64,000 nt of DNA from Alphaproteobacteria bacterium UBA3612. Its GTDB lineage: Bacteria > Pseudomonadota > Alphaproteobacteria > Sphingomonadales > Sphingomonadaceae. The DNA lies in the NCBI GenBank assembly GCA_002375465.1, contig DFLT01000017.1, positions 62,001-126,000 of the forward strand, read 5' to 3'. The first letter of the stretch is position 1. Each line of letters opens with the position of its first letter. Below the pieces are notes generated by a model. That model made no database searches and was not told where the DNA came from. It saw nothing but the letters and a program-made list of their open reading frames with translations. Of this stretch, positions 50,087 through 59,075 are shown one piece after another. The position numbers and the translations under genes are program-made.

Positions 50087-50344
50087 CGACGCTACAGCAA
50101 AATCCTTGCCGCGGTGCCTGACGGAAACAGATACTGGAGAGGTTGCATGAACGGTTCCGCATGAACCGGCGCGCGGGCCTGGGTCGCGCGCTGGCAAGTG
50201 ACAGCAGGGCCCGCCGCGCGAGAATGGATCGGCAATTCTGCCGGACCCACACCCCGACGGCGCCAAGTGGCGGCCAATATCTGTCGCTACGCTGGAAACG
50301 GCTGTTTCCGACCCCGACGGGCTGACCCGGCCCCGGATGAACGA

Positions 50345-50520
50345 CGCGACGGCAGGTTTCCTGACTTGCCGATCGATACCCCTGGGCCGTCTTCCCGGCG
50401 CAATGCTGCGTCCAGTGACGTCTTGGCCCGGAATTCCCGGCATACAGTTGCGGGCACAGCGCCGGCGTGCCACCGGCTTCCCTCTTAGCCTGCCCCCCAA
50501 TGGCGGACAGGCACCGTCCT
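50345..50520 (-). promoter_or_regulatory. Cobalamin riboswitch of btuFCD
   Basis: Very clear on the minus strand: GGTGCCTGTCC (50509-50519), AAGAGGGAAGCCGGTGGCAC (near 50469-50488), GCCCGCAACTGTATGCC (near 50441-50457), GTCACTGG (near 50415-50423), CCGGGAAGACGG (near 50389-50400) and B12 box GGCAAGTCAGGAAACCTGCC (50351-50370). About 260 bases to the btuF ATG contain a GGAAAC/GTTTCC repeat (near 50292-50308) that may form part of the expression platform. Confidence 0.95.
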
Positions 50521-50665
50521 GACCGTCCTTGCCGCCTGCATGCGCGGCGGTCAACAAGGGCACCTGCGGCGCACGCTCGGTCGCCCGGACGCTGCCCTAT
50601 CTTGCGCGCACTTTATTTTCTTGCAGCAGCCGCATAGATCATTGCGCATTCAGAGGGAGCTTCAC

Positions 50666-52216
50666 ATGACCGAATTCAGTGCATTCCGCAGCCACCGTCT
50701 CCGTATTCGCATCACAACCGCAGTGGCGGCTCTGGCCTGTTCCACAGCGCTTTTGCTGCCGGGCATGGCGGGTGCTCAGACGAGTGCGGACGACGCGAAC
50801 GCCACCTATGACATCGTGATCCAGGGCGGCCGTGTCATCGATCCGGCCAGCGGGCGCGACGAGGTTGCGAATGTCGGCATTAACGACGGCACCGTCGCGG
50901 CAATTGCCACGACCCCTCTCAACGGCAGACAGGTTTTGGATGCCACGGGCCAGGTCGTGGCGCCGGGCTTCATCGATTACCATGCGCATGGCCAGGATCC
51001 GAAGAGCCAGAGTTTTCAGCTGCTGGACGGTGTCACCACGGCCATGGAAATGGAATCCGGCGTCATGCCGGTGGCCGACTATTACGCCAACAAGACAGGC
51101 AAGGCGCTGATCAATTTCGGCGCGACCGCATCGTTCCTGTGCGCGCGCATAGAGGTTCTGACCGACGAGGAATGCGTCATGAACGGCGCGCTCAGCAGCA
51201 GCGCAACCACCCTCGCCCCCGCCGCGCTTACCACCCCGGCGAATGAAGAGCAGGAGGATGCGATCCTCGCTGCGGTGAAGCGTGAAATCGACGCCGGCGC
51301 ATTGGGGATCGGCATCGGTCTGGAATATGCGCCGGGCATCGGTCGCCGCGAAATCTATCGCGCGTTCAAGACCGCCGCGGAAGCAGACGTGCCCGTCTTT
51401 GTCCATGTACGTATGCGCGAGGAAAGCCGTGCGCCCGGCATGCCCATCGCCGTCGCCAATGAGCTGATCGCGGACGCTGCGGCAACAGGCGCCGCGCTGC
51501 AGCTGGTCCACGTCACGTCGACCGCGCTCGGCGATGCACCAACGGTTATCGAAATCATGAAGGGTGCGGCCGCGAACGGCGTCGACGTCACGACGGAGGC
51601 CTACCCCTATGAGGCGGGATCGACGGCACTCGGTTCTGAATTCTTTTCCGAAGGCTGGCAGGAGCGTTCCAACGTCACCTATGGCGACGTGCAGTGGACC
51701 GCCACGGGCGAGCGTCTGACCGAAGAAACCTTCAACAAATATCGCAAGGAAAACCCGGAGGGGACGGTGGTCATTTTCATGATCCCGCAGGAGGCGATCG
51801 ACGCGGCCATGGCCGATCCCTTCGTTTCCATCGCCTCCGACGGCATGGTCATGAACGATCCAAAGGTGCATCCGCGCGGTGCCGGCAGCTTCAGCCGCGT
51901 GCTCGGCCATTTCGTGCGCGAACGCGGCGTGCTGGACCTGAACACCGCCCTCGCCAAAATGACGATCATGCCGGCTCGTCGCCTGGAAAAGGTCGCCCCC
52001 GCCATGGCGCGCAAGGGGCGCATCGATGTAGGCGCGGACGCCGACATCGTCGTCTTCGACCCCGCGACCGTCACCGACAATGCCACCTTCGAGGATCCGC
52101 AGCAGCCCTCAAGCGGCTATCGCTATGTGCTCGTCGACGGCAAGGTGATGGTACAAAACGGCGAAATCACGCCAAATCTGTTCCCGGGCGAAGGCATTAA
52201 GCGCGGCGCTCAATAA
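50666..52216 (+). CDS. Exported D-aminoacylase-like amidohydrolase
   Basis: 516 residues with a Sec signal (TTAVAALACSTALLLPGMAGAQ). Metal site HxH at H106/H108 in GFIDYHAHGQD; HVRMREES, LVHVTSTALGD, TTEAYPYEAGS, VSIASDGMVM (Asp) and GRIDVGADADIVVFDPATV follow the N-acyl-D-amino-acid deacylase / dihydroorotase pattern. Likely hydrolyses N-acyl amino acids in the periplasm; exact substrate unknown. ATG 50666 has AGAGGGAG upstream. Stands alone, divergent from the btuF riboswitch leader. Confidence 0.88.
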   Translation: MTEFSAFRSHRLRIRITTAVAALACSTALLLPGMAGAQTSADDANATYDIVIQGGRVIDPASGRDEVANVGINDGTVAAIATTPLNGRQVLDATGQVVAPGFIDYHAHGQDPKSQSFQLLDGVTTAMEMESGVMPVADYYANKTGKALINFGATASFLCARIEVLTDEECVMNGALSSSATTLAPAALTTPANEEQEDAILAAVKREIDAGALGIGIGLEYAPGIGRREIYRAFKTAAEADVPVFVHVRMREESRAPGMPIAVANELIADAAATGAALQLVHVTSTALGDAPTVIEIMKGAAANGVDVTTEAYPYEAGSTALGSEFFSEGWQERSNVTYGDVQWTATGERLTEETFNKYRKENPEGTVVIFMIPQEAIDAAMADPFVSIASDGMVMNDPKVHPRGAGSFSRVLGHFVRERGVLDLNTALAKMTIMPARRLEKVAPAMARKGRIDVGADADIVVFDPATVTDNATFEDPQQPSSGYRYVLVDGKVMVQNGEITPNLFPGEGIKRGAQ

Positions 52217-52234
52217 GGACACTGGCAGGGACGA

Positions 52235-52261
52235 GGGCACCGCGCATGGCGCGCGGTGCCC
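52235..52261. terminator. Hairpin between the amidohydrolase and motB
   Basis: GGGCACCGCGC (52235-52245) / GCGCGGTGCCC (52251-52261), 11-bp perfect stem, 5-base loop, flanked by GAC/GTC that can extend it. Only a short T-containing run follows. Lies between two convergent stops. Confidence 0.7.
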
Positions 52262-52264
52262 GTC

Positions 52265-53182
52265 CTATTGTGCGTCGCCGCCTTCGCGAAAGAACGGACC
52301 CTCTGGCACGGGATCATTGGGGTCTGAGAACAGCATGGTGATGGAAATTCGGCGGTTGCGTTCGTCCAGCGGGTCATCGCTGGCGCGCAGTTCCCGATCG
52401 GCGGTGCCCTCTATACGGGCGATACGTTCCGGATCGACGCCACCGCCCAGCAGTTCCTGCCGCGTCGCGTCGGCGCGGGCGGCGGACAGCAGCCAGTTGT
52501 TCATACGCTGCGGGCTGGCATAGCCGCGCCCATCGGTGTGGCCGCGGACCGCAATGTCATTGTCGATTTCGGCAAGGGCCGTGGCGATACCGGCCAGGAT
52601 TGGCCTCGCCATGTTGACTGCGCCCGTCTCGCCCACCGCGAACATGGCGGAACCGGGCGCATCGGTAACCTCCAGCCGCAATCCCTCCGGCGTCAGGGTC
52701 AGGTGCATCTGCTCCGACATGCTGGCGAGCTGGGGGTCGGATTCGATAATCGACAGCAGTTTCAGCCGGAAACTCTCAAAGGATTGCAGGTCGCGCGCCA
52801 GGGTGCGGGTGGCGGCGTTATCGTCGGTGAACGTTTCTATCTGATCGATTGGCTGCCGGAGCGAGGCCAGGGCAGTGGTTGCGGATTTGGCGATACCGTC
52901 CTTCTCGTTCATCGATCGCCCGGCGAGCAGGCCGTTGGCACCGCCGCCCGCCGATTGCGTCGCGAGAGTGGGCCGGAAATAATCCGCAATGCCTTTGCGC
53001 TGGTCCTCCGATGTGGCGCCCAGAATCCACATGATCAGGAAGAACGCCATCATTGCCGTCACGAAGTCGGCATAGGCCACTTTCCATGCGCCGCCATGGT
53101 GTCCGCCGCCACCTTCTATGACGCGCTTGACGATGATGGGGGCGGGGCGCGGACGGTCTTCGACGAGCTCCAGCATGGTCAT
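52265..53182 (-). CDS. motB: Flagellar motor stator protein MotB
   Basis: 305 residues. One N-terminal helix with the proton-binding Asp (D39 in YADFVTAMMAFFLIMWIL), a plug/linker region, and a C-terminal OmpA-like peptidoglycan-binding domain (IAVRGHTDGRGY, NWLLSAARADATRQEL, RNRRISITM). Anchors the stator to the cell wall. Overlaps motA by 4 bp. Confidence 0.95.
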   Translation of the reverse strand: MTMLELVEDRPRPAPIIVKRVIEGGGGHHGGAWKVAYADFVTAMMAFFLIMWILGATSEDQRKGIADYFRPTLATQSAGGGANGLLAGRSMNEKDGIAKSATTALASLRQPIDQIETFTDDNAATRTLARDLQSFESFRLKLLSIIESDPQLASMSEQMHLTLTPEGLRLEVTDAPGSAMFAVGETGAVNMARPILAGIATALAEIDNDIAVRGHTDGRGYASPQRMNNWLLSAARADATRQELLGGGVDPERIARIEGTADRELRASDDPLDERNRRISITMLFSDPNDPVPEGPFFREGGDAQ

Positions 53183-54045
53183 GCCGCCTCGCGCAGGCCG
53201 TCGAACACGGCGGCAAAGCTGGGCTGATTATGCGGGCTGATGCTCGTGCGCGCCGCCTCCACGACCAGCGCCTGCGGGCTGTTCCGCAACGACGCGATGA
53301 TGATCTGTTTTGCGACGTGATAGATTTCGGCGTCCTCTCTCAGCACCTGCTTCAGGCGTGACGCGCAGGGAGAGGCGATGCCATAGGCCAGGAACACGCC
53401 CAGAAAGGTGCCGACCAGAGCGCCGCCGATCATCGCGCCGAGCACGGCCGGTGGCTGATCGATGGACCCCATGGTCTTGATGACGCCCAGCACGGCGGCG
53501 ACGATGCCGAGGGCGGGCAGGCCATCTGCGAGGCTCTCCAGCATGTGAACGGTTTCGTCCTCATGGTGCAAATGCGTCTTCAGCGCATTGTCCATGACCT
53601 CCTCGACCTGAAAGGCATCGAGGCCGCCTGGCGCAATGACCTGCAGGCGCAGCGCGTCGGTCACGAAATGGATGAAGAAGGTATCCGCCATCAGGCGCGG
53701 ATAGTCGCGGAAGATTTCGCTCTCCTGCGGGTTTTCCACATGGCTTTCGAGCGCGACTGGCCCCTCGTTCTTGAGGAGTTTCGTCAGGCGGCTGACGACG
53801 AAGATCGCGTTCAGATAATCCTCGTCCTTCCACCTTGGGCCGCTGAGGATCTTCTTGAAGCTGCCGCCCAGATGTTTCACCGCCCGGACGGAATTCCCGA
53901 TGACGAGCGCGCCGACGGCGGCGCCGCCGATGATCATCATTTCATAGGGAAGCGAATGAAGCAGCGGACCCATATGGCCGCCCGCAAGAATATACCCCCC
54001 GAATACCATGGCAAACAGGATGAGCAGCCCGACGCCGAAGACCAT
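53179..54045 (-). CDS. motA: Flagellar motor stator protein MotA
   Basis: 288-residue four-helix proton-channel subunit. Conserved features: cytoplasmic charges R86 and E94/E100 (SRLTKLLKNEGPVALE) that touch FliG, prolines P177 (DGLPALGIVAAVLGVIKTM) and P226 (YGIASP), and GALVGTFLGVFLAYG. Proton-type rather than sodium-type by overall similarity to E. coli MotA. Forms an operon with motB; a FliA-like promoter lies 37 bp upstream. Confidence 0.95.
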   Translation of the reverse strand: MVFGVGLLILFAMVFGGYILAGGHMGPLLHSLPYEMMIIGGAAVGALVIGNSVRAVKHLGGSFKKILSGPRWKDEDYLNAIFVVSRLTKLLKNEGPVALESHVENPQESEIFRDYPRLMADTFFIHFVTDALRLQVIAPGGLDAFQVEEVMDNALKTHLHHEDETVHMLESLADGLPALGIVAAVLGVIKTMGSIDQPPAVLGAMIGGALVGTFLGVFLAYGIASPCASRLKQVLREDAEIYHVAKQIIIASLRNSPQALVVEAARTSISPHNQPSFAAVFDGLREAA

Positions 54046-54081
54046 TTAGACCGCTCCTGGAAAACTTGCTTGACCAAACAC

Positions 54082-54108
54082 GTAACGACGGAGCGGTGCG
54101 GAACTTAA
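54082..54108 (-). promoter_or_regulatory. Candidate FliA (sigma-28) promoter of motAB
   Basis: Minus-strand TTAAGTTC, 11-base spacer, GTCGTTAC, compared with TAAAGTTT-N11-GCCGATAA: 6 of 8 and 5 of 8 matches at the correct spacing. Class 3 control of motAB would be usual. Confidence 0.4.
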
Positions 54109-54126
54109 GGTACGGGGCCGGACCCG

Positions 54127-55068
54127 TTACAGGCGGTCGAAAAGGCTGAGGCTCGCCACCTTGCCGAAACTGGCCTGGATCGCCTTCAGGATCGTCGCAT
54201 ATCTTTCCAGGTCGACAATGGCAGCGGTGACATCCGTATCTTCCAGGGTGGACCGGGTGGCCTCCAGGTCGACGGACATGTCTTCCAGGCGCCGTTCTTC
54301 GCTCTCCAGCACCGACAGGCGGCTGCCCTGGGCCGCCTGTACGTCGAAAATGCCGTCGGTGCTGCTTTTCAGCTGAACGAGCATATCCTCCATTCCTGCG
54401 TGGCGCGCCGCGCGCTGTTCCGGTGTTTCCCCGTCCGGATCACCCGCTCGCATCAGGCCGGAAAATTGATCGAAGAGGTCGAAGACCGAAGTATCCCCAC
54501 CCTCGCCATCCGGTCGGACCAGAAAGCTATCGGCGGCATCGCCGGCGGCGACAAGATTGCCGGCGCCGACGGGTACGCGGATCGCCTTCCCGCTGCCTTC
54601 GTAACGGACGCTTCCGTCCGGCTGTGCCGCAAAGGCAGGCGTACCGCTCGCCCCGCCGGAAAAGACATAGGTGCCGTCCGCAGAACGCGCATTCGACAAT
54701 TGCAGAAACTGCGCCTTCAGCTGGTCGATTTCCACGGCGATCGTACGCCTGTCGTCTCCGCTCAGCGTATCGCTGGACGCGGAAATGGCGAGCTCGTTCA
54801 TGCGCTGCATGATGTCGCTCATGCCCTCCAGCGCAAGGCCGCTGGCCTGCAGCCGTTCCGTCACGCTTGCCGAATTGCGCAGCGCCTGATCATTGTCGCT
54901 GATCGCCCGCTTGATCGTGTCGGCGCGTTGCGCCGCAGCCGGATCGGCTGACGCCGACGTGAAACGGCGCCCGGTCGCAATCTGCTCCTGCAGGCCGGCA
55001 ATCTTCGCCTGCTTGTCGAGCATGGTTTCAGTCTGGTGCCGATACCAGGAGGAGGTGGCGATGCGCAT
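54127..55068 (-). CDS. flgL: Hook-associated protein 3
   Basis: 313-residue hook-filament junction protein. N-terminal flagellin-like region (MRIATSSWYRHQTETMLDKQ, IATGRRFTSASADPAAA, LNELAISASSD-like MNELAISASSD) and C-terminal helix (DVTAAIVDLERYATILKAIQASFGKVASLSLFDRL, quoted in parts: DVTAAIVDLERY, ILKAIQASFG). ATG 55068 with GGAG upstream; 12 bp after flgK. Last gene of the flg operon. Confidence 0.94.
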   Translation of the reverse strand: MRIATSSWYRHQTETMLDKQAKIAGLQEQIATGRRFTSASADPAAAQRADTIKRAISDNDQALRNSASVTERLQASGLALEGMSDIMQRMNELAISASSDTLSGDDRRTIAVEIDQLKAQFLQLSNARSADGTYVFSGGASGTPAFAAQPDGSVRYEGSGKAIRVPVGAGNLVAAGDAADSFLVRPDGEGGDTSVFDLFDQFSGLMRAGDPDGETPEQRAARHAGMEDMLVQLKSSTDGIFDVQAAQGSRLSVLESEERRLEDMSVDLEATRSTLEDTDVTAAIVDLERYATILKAIQASFGKVASLSLFDRL

Positions 55069-55080
55069 CAAGAATCTCCG

Positions 55081-56943
55081 TCAGCCAATTGCCAGCAGCG
55101 AATCGAACATCTCGCTGGCGGCGGCGATAATGCGGGTCGAGGCCTGATATCCCTGTTGATAGCGCACCAGATTGGCGGCCTCCTCGTCGAGGTTCACGCC
55201 CTGGGCATTGGCAAGCCCCATCGCGGATTGCTCTGCAACGATGGCGGAAACTTCCGCACGGCGTTGCGCCTCGGAATAAGAGGAGGATATGCGTGTCCGC
55301 AATTGCGCGAAGCGTTCCTCGAACGCTTCCTGCTGCGTATCGCCGCGTGCCAGCATCGCCTGCAAATTGGAATTATCCTCATAACCAGCCGGCGTTGCGG
55401 ACACGGTCAGCGTGTCGCCAACCGCAGGCTGTCCCGAAACTGTCAGGCTATATCCTGCACCCTCCAGCGTCATTCCGGGGACGAACGCCTCTGTCGCGAT
55501 CAGGACGTCATTCGCGTCGGTAATCTGAACCTCATCAGCCGCCGTCCACGTAAAGCGGTGCGGCGCCGTTCCGGAAAGCGCGGCGGCATCGTCAACGGAC
55601 AGTGTCGCGCCACCCGCAAATCCGCTGGAGGACGTCACCTGAAACGCGGCGGCCATCGCGAGATCGGCCGGATCGTCCATTTCCAGCCGCATATGCGCGG
55701 CACCCGTTTCCGGCGTCAGCACGAAGCGGTCGCCATTGCGTGCATTGCCGTACAGTTCGACCTGCATCCCATCCAGCGTCAACATTCCGAGGCCGCTGGT
55801 CTGCGCAGTGCCGTCGGTGCGGCTGAGCGTCCATTGCGGAATCGCGGAATCATAGACGAGCTGATAGCCATCAACGGCAAGGGCGCTGCCGTCGGTTTTC
55901 ACATTTACCGATACATCCCCGCGATTGACCTCTTGGGCGACGACGCCAACGCCGTCTGTTGCGAACAGCGGCTTGCCGCGTTCACCGGCAAGGTCGACAC
56001 CCTCGGCATGGATGTCGTTCATCACCTGCGCAAACCGGTTCGCCTGTTTATCGAGGTCCTGGCCCGCCTGGCTCAGCTTCTCCCACGCCTGCCGCTGCCC
56101 GGCCAGTTCACCGGAGGCGGGAAAGTCTATCTCACGCGGGGCGAAATTGGCGTCGAGGAAAAGGGTCGGCGTGCCGTGGGGGTCCTTGCCGATGCCCAGT
56201 TCCGACGTGTGGGAGGGTGTCAGGAGATGTTGGCCAAGGCCATTATCCAGCCGTACGGAGAATTGGCCGAAACTGTTCTCCTCCACATGGATCGGCACGA
56301 ATTCGGCGAGTTCGGACAGGAACTGATCGCGCTGGTCGAGCAGACCCGCCTCGGTCGCCGATCCCGCCTTTGCCCGCAACAGGCCGTCATTAATGTCGGC
56401 CAGCGCGCGCAGCACGGTGTTTGCCTCCGCCGCGCTCGACTTCATCGCGCCGGTAATGTCGGACTCAAGCGCGCCGAGAGCCGTTCCCGTCTGGCCGAAC
56501 GATTCGGCAAGTGATCCCGAAACCTCCAGCAGGAGGGTGCGCGCGGACAGTGAATTCGGGCTGGCGGCAAGATCTGTCGCCGCGCTGTAAAACCGGTCAT
56601 AGGCCGCCGCGAGCCCGGTTTCCTGCGTCCCGAGCGCGGATTCCAGCTCGCCCAGCCAGCGGCTTGCCGCCGTATCGCGCGCCTGCAATGCCGCGCCGGT
56701 ACGCACCTCCGCCGCCAGGAACGTATCGTACTGGCGCAGGATTCCATCCACCGTCGCGCCGGACCCGGACGTGCGGTCGGCATAGTGCAGGCCGCTGGCG
56801 CCGGATGTGGGAAGCGCGCTGATCTGGGCGCTGCGCCGCGTATAGCCGGGGGTATCCGCATTGGCGACATTGCCGCCCGTCACATCCAGCGCAGCGCGAA
56901 ACGCACGCAGACCAGAGGCGCCGATGTGAAAGAGGTCGTTCAT
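55081..56943 (-). CDS. flgK: Hook-associated protein 1
   Basis: 620 residues. N-terminal rod/hook motif with ALDVTGGNVANADTPGYTRR, long central region, and C-terminal motif GVNLDEEAANLVRYQQGY / STRIIAAASEMFDSLLAIG. Joins the hook to the FlgL layer. Starts inside the flgJ stop (ATGA). Confidence 0.95.
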   Translation of the reverse strand: MNDLFHIGASGLRAFRAALDVTGGNVANADTPGYTRRSAQISALPTSGASGLHYADRTSGSGATVDGILRQYDTFLAAEVRTGAALQARDTAASRWLGELESALGTQETGLAAAYDRFYSAATDLAASPNSLSARTLLLEVSGSLAESFGQTGTALGALESDITGAMKSSAAEANTVLRALADINDGLLRAKAGSATEAGLLDQRDQFLSELAEFVPIHVEENSFGQFSVRLDNGLGQHLLTPSHTSELGIGKDPHGTPTLFLDANFAPREIDFPASGELAGQRQAWEKLSQAGQDLDKQANRFAQVMNDIHAEGVDLAGERGKPLFATDGVGVVAQEVNRGDVSVNVKTDGSALAVDGYQLVYDSAIPQWTLSRTDGTAQTSGLGMLTLDGMQVELYGNARNGDRFVLTPETGAAHMRLEMDDPADLAMAAAFQVTSSSGFAGGATLSVDDAAALSGTAPHRFTWTAADEVQITDANDVLIATEAFVPGMTLEGAGYSLTVSGQPAVGDTLTVSATPAGYEDNSNLQAMLARGDTQQEAFEERFAQLRTRISSSYSEAQRRAEVSAIVAEQSAMGLANAQGVNLDEEAANLVRYQQGYQASTRIIAAASEMFDSLLAIG

Positions 56944-57305
56944 TTCGCCGCGTCCCTATAGGATTGCAGGGAACGCCCTACGGGAGCCGTCGCTGGGGCG
57001 CCGTCCCCGCGGGTCCGGTCGACCGACCGGACGAGGGCGTCGCCCAGGCCGAGGGCGCCGCGCCCTCCCATAATATCCGCAACGGCGCCGTCGAACTGAT
57101 CGCGAAACGTTCCGCTGGCATTGGAATCGAGCACGCCGTCACCCAGGCTGGCGGAGCGCATGGCCGAAATCATCTGGCGCGCGAAGATCGCCTCGAAATC
57201 CGCCGCCGCGTCCTTCAGCTTCGCCGTACGCGACAGTTGGGCCGCGTCGGGTGCCGGGGCGCTGCTCACCGCCGTCTGGCGCGCGGAAAGGATCGCATCG
57301 GACAT
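56940..57305 (-). CDS. flgJ: Rod-binding protein (FlgJ N-terminal domain only)
   Basis: 121 residues equal to the rod-chaperone half of FlgJ: KLKDAAADFEAIFARQMISAMR, SNASGTFRDQFDGAVADIM, LGLGDALVRSV. It lacks the C-terminal muramidase (glucosaminidase) domain of the enterobacterial protein, as in other alphaproteobacteria, so a separate lytic enzyme must open the wall for the rod. Overlaps flgI by one base and flgK by four. Confidence 0.9.
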   Translation of the reverse strand: MSDAILSARQTAVSSAPAPDAAQLSRTAKLKDAAADFEAIFARQMISAMRSASLGDGVLDSNASGTFRDQFDGAVADIMGGRGALGLGDALVRSVDRTRGDGAPATAPVGRSLQSYRDAAK

Positions 57306-58399
57306 CAGATCACCACCAGCTGCGCGGTCATCGCGCCCGCCTGTTTCAACGCCTCCAGGATCGCCACCAGGTCGCCGGGCGCCGCGCCCACGGCATTGAT
57401 GGCATTGACCAGGTCGGCCAGCGACACGCCGGGTTCGAACAGGAATACGCGGCCGTCGCCCTGTTCATAGCTGACCGCTGAATCCTCCACGACGACCGTT
57501 TCGCCATCGGAAAAGGGCCCAGGCTGGCTGGCATAGGGACGTTCGTCGACCCGGACCGTCAGGCTGCCGTGCGATACCGCCGCCGCACTCAGCTTGACGT
57601 CCTTGCCAATCACGACAGTCCCCGTGCGCGAATTCACGACGACCCGCGCCGGCGCTTCCGCCTTTGCGACATCGAGATTCTCAATGATGCTGATCAGGGC
57701 CACGCGTGTTTCAACGACCGGCGGCGCGGAAACCTTAATGGAGACGGCATCAAGCGCACTGGCCGTCCCCTCTCCCACCGCCGCATTGATCGCGTTCACG
57801 ACGTTCATGGTCGTGCTGAAATCGGCCTCTCTCAAATTGAACACCAGGGCGGGGCTGTCGTGAATGGGGCTGTCCACCATGCGCTCCACCGTCGCGCCGC
57901 CGGGAATACGCCCGGAGGAGGGGACATTTACCTGAATGCGGGAACCATCCCGGCCCTCGGCGCCAAAGCCGCCGACCACAAGGCTGCCCTGCGCCATGCC
58001 ATAGATCTGCCCATCGGCACCGTATAGCGGCGCAAGGATCAGGCTGCCGCCACGAAGAGACTTTGCCTTGCCGAGCGCGGACACGGTGATGTCGATCGTC
58101 TGGCCCGGCTTCGCAAAGGCAGGCAGGTCCGCCGTGATCATGACAGCGGCGGTGTTTTTCAGCGGCGGGTTGACCCCCGGCGGCAGGGTCAGGCCAAAGC
58201 GGGAGACCGCCGCCCGTACGCTTTCTATTGTGTAGGGCAGATTATCGTCGCCCGTGCCCGCAAGGCCGACCACGAAGCCATAGCCCGTCAACTGGTTGCT
58301 GCGGACACCGGCGAAGGCGCCCAGATCCTTCAACCGCTCCGCCTGTACCGGCGCAACGAGGGCAATGAGCGCCAAAAGGGCGATGAGCGGCTTGATCAT
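57305..58399 (-). CDS. flgI: Flagellar P-ring protein
   Basis: 364 residues with signal peptide (MIKPLIALLALIALVAPVQA). Family motifs: ERLKDLGAFAGVRSNQLTGYG, GLAGTGDD, FAKPGQTIDITVSALGKAKSL in parts, GGSLILAPLYGADGQIY, GTVVIGKDVKLSAAAVSHGSL in parts, LADLVNAINAVGAAPGDLVAIL in parts. Periplasmic P-ring around the rod. ATG 58399 follows AGGAAAG; the longer frame to 58585 is in flgH. Confidence 0.95.
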   Translation of the reverse strand: MIKPLIALLALIALVAPVQAERLKDLGAFAGVRSNQLTGYGFVVGLAGTGDDNLPYTIESVRAAVSRFGLTLPPGVNPPLKNTAAVMITADLPAFAKPGQTIDITVSALGKAKSLRGGSLILAPLYGADGQIYGMAQGSLVVGGFGAEGRDGSRIQVNVPSSGRIPGGATVERMVDSPIHDSPALVFNLREADFSTTMNVVNAINAAVGEGTASALDAVSIKVSAPPVVETRVALISIIENLDVAKAEAPARVVVNSRTGTVVIGKDVKLSAAAVSHGSLTVRVDERPYASQPGPFSDGETVVVEDSAVSYEQGDGRVFLFEPGVSLADLVNAINAVGAAPGDLVAILEALKQAGAMTAQLVVI

Positions 58400-58409
58400 G
58401 TCAGCTTTC

Positions 58410-59075
58410 CTAGAAGGGAGAGACGGCGACAAAAAACCGTTGCAGCCAGCCCTGGCGCGACGGCGCCGCGACCTGGCCGGTGCCGGCATAGGAAATGCGG
58501 GCGTCGGCAACGCGGGTGGACAACACATTATTGTCGAGCGTGATGTCGGCGGGCCGTACAAGACCGGAAAAGCGGATGAATTCATCGCCGCGGTTCAGCC
58601 GCACACGCTTTTCGCCGCGCACCGCCAGAACACCGTTTGGCAGCACGTCGGCCACGGTGACGGTTATGTCGCCCGACAGTTGATTCTGCTGATCGGCGGC
58701 ACCGTCGCCGGTAAAGTCGATGTCACTGCCCCCTTCAAAGAAATCGTTCGGCACGCCCGATGGCAGCACGCCGGGCAGCGTGACATTGGTGGAACTGCTG
58801 CGCCCGCCGCTGGCGGATTGCGATTTCGAGGCGCGTGTGCGCTCGACCAGGCGGATGGTCAGGATATCGCCGATCTGGCTCGCACGCTGGCCTGTGGCGA
58901 GTGCTTGATAGCTGCTTGCCTGGAAAATGGCGCCGGTGGCTGCCGCAGGGGCAGAGTTCTGCGCCGGATAGCTTGCCGCGAATTCGGGCGAAGGCCCGCG
59001 ATCTTCCAGCGCAGCCGTGCAGCCCGAAAGGGCCGCCAGCGTCAGAAGCGCCGTGCTAGATATTTTGAGCGACAT
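58410..59075 (-). CDS. flgH: Flagellar L-ring lipoprotein
   Basis: 221 residues, lipoprotein signal ending LSGC (Cys19). Conserved GDILTIRLVERTRASKSQS, LSGDITVTVADVLPNGVLAV, VRGEKRVRLNRGDEFIRFSG (clipped), GLVRPADITLDNNVLST, ARISYAGTGQV. Outer-membrane L-ring. Its first 20 bp overlap the 3' end of flgG. Confidence 0.95.
   Translation of the reverse strand: MSLKISSTALLTLAALSGCTAALEDRGPSPEFAASYPAQNSAPAAATGAIFQASSYQALATGQRASQIGDILTIRLVERTRASKSQSASGGRSSSTNVTLPGVLPSGVPNDFFEGGSDIDFTGDGAADQQNQLSGDITVTVADVLPNGVLAVRGEKRVRLNRGDEFIRFSGLVRPADITLDNNVLSTRVADARISYAGTGQVAAPSRQGWLQRFFVAVSPF

Noticed and set aside
54109..54126. ACGGG/CCCGT hairpin after flgL as terminator.
   Set aside because: Only five pairs and no T-run; read-through to motAB is as likely.
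55036..56514. 492-codon plus-strand frame opposite flgK.
   Set aside because: No motifs; flgK is supported by position and conserved ends.
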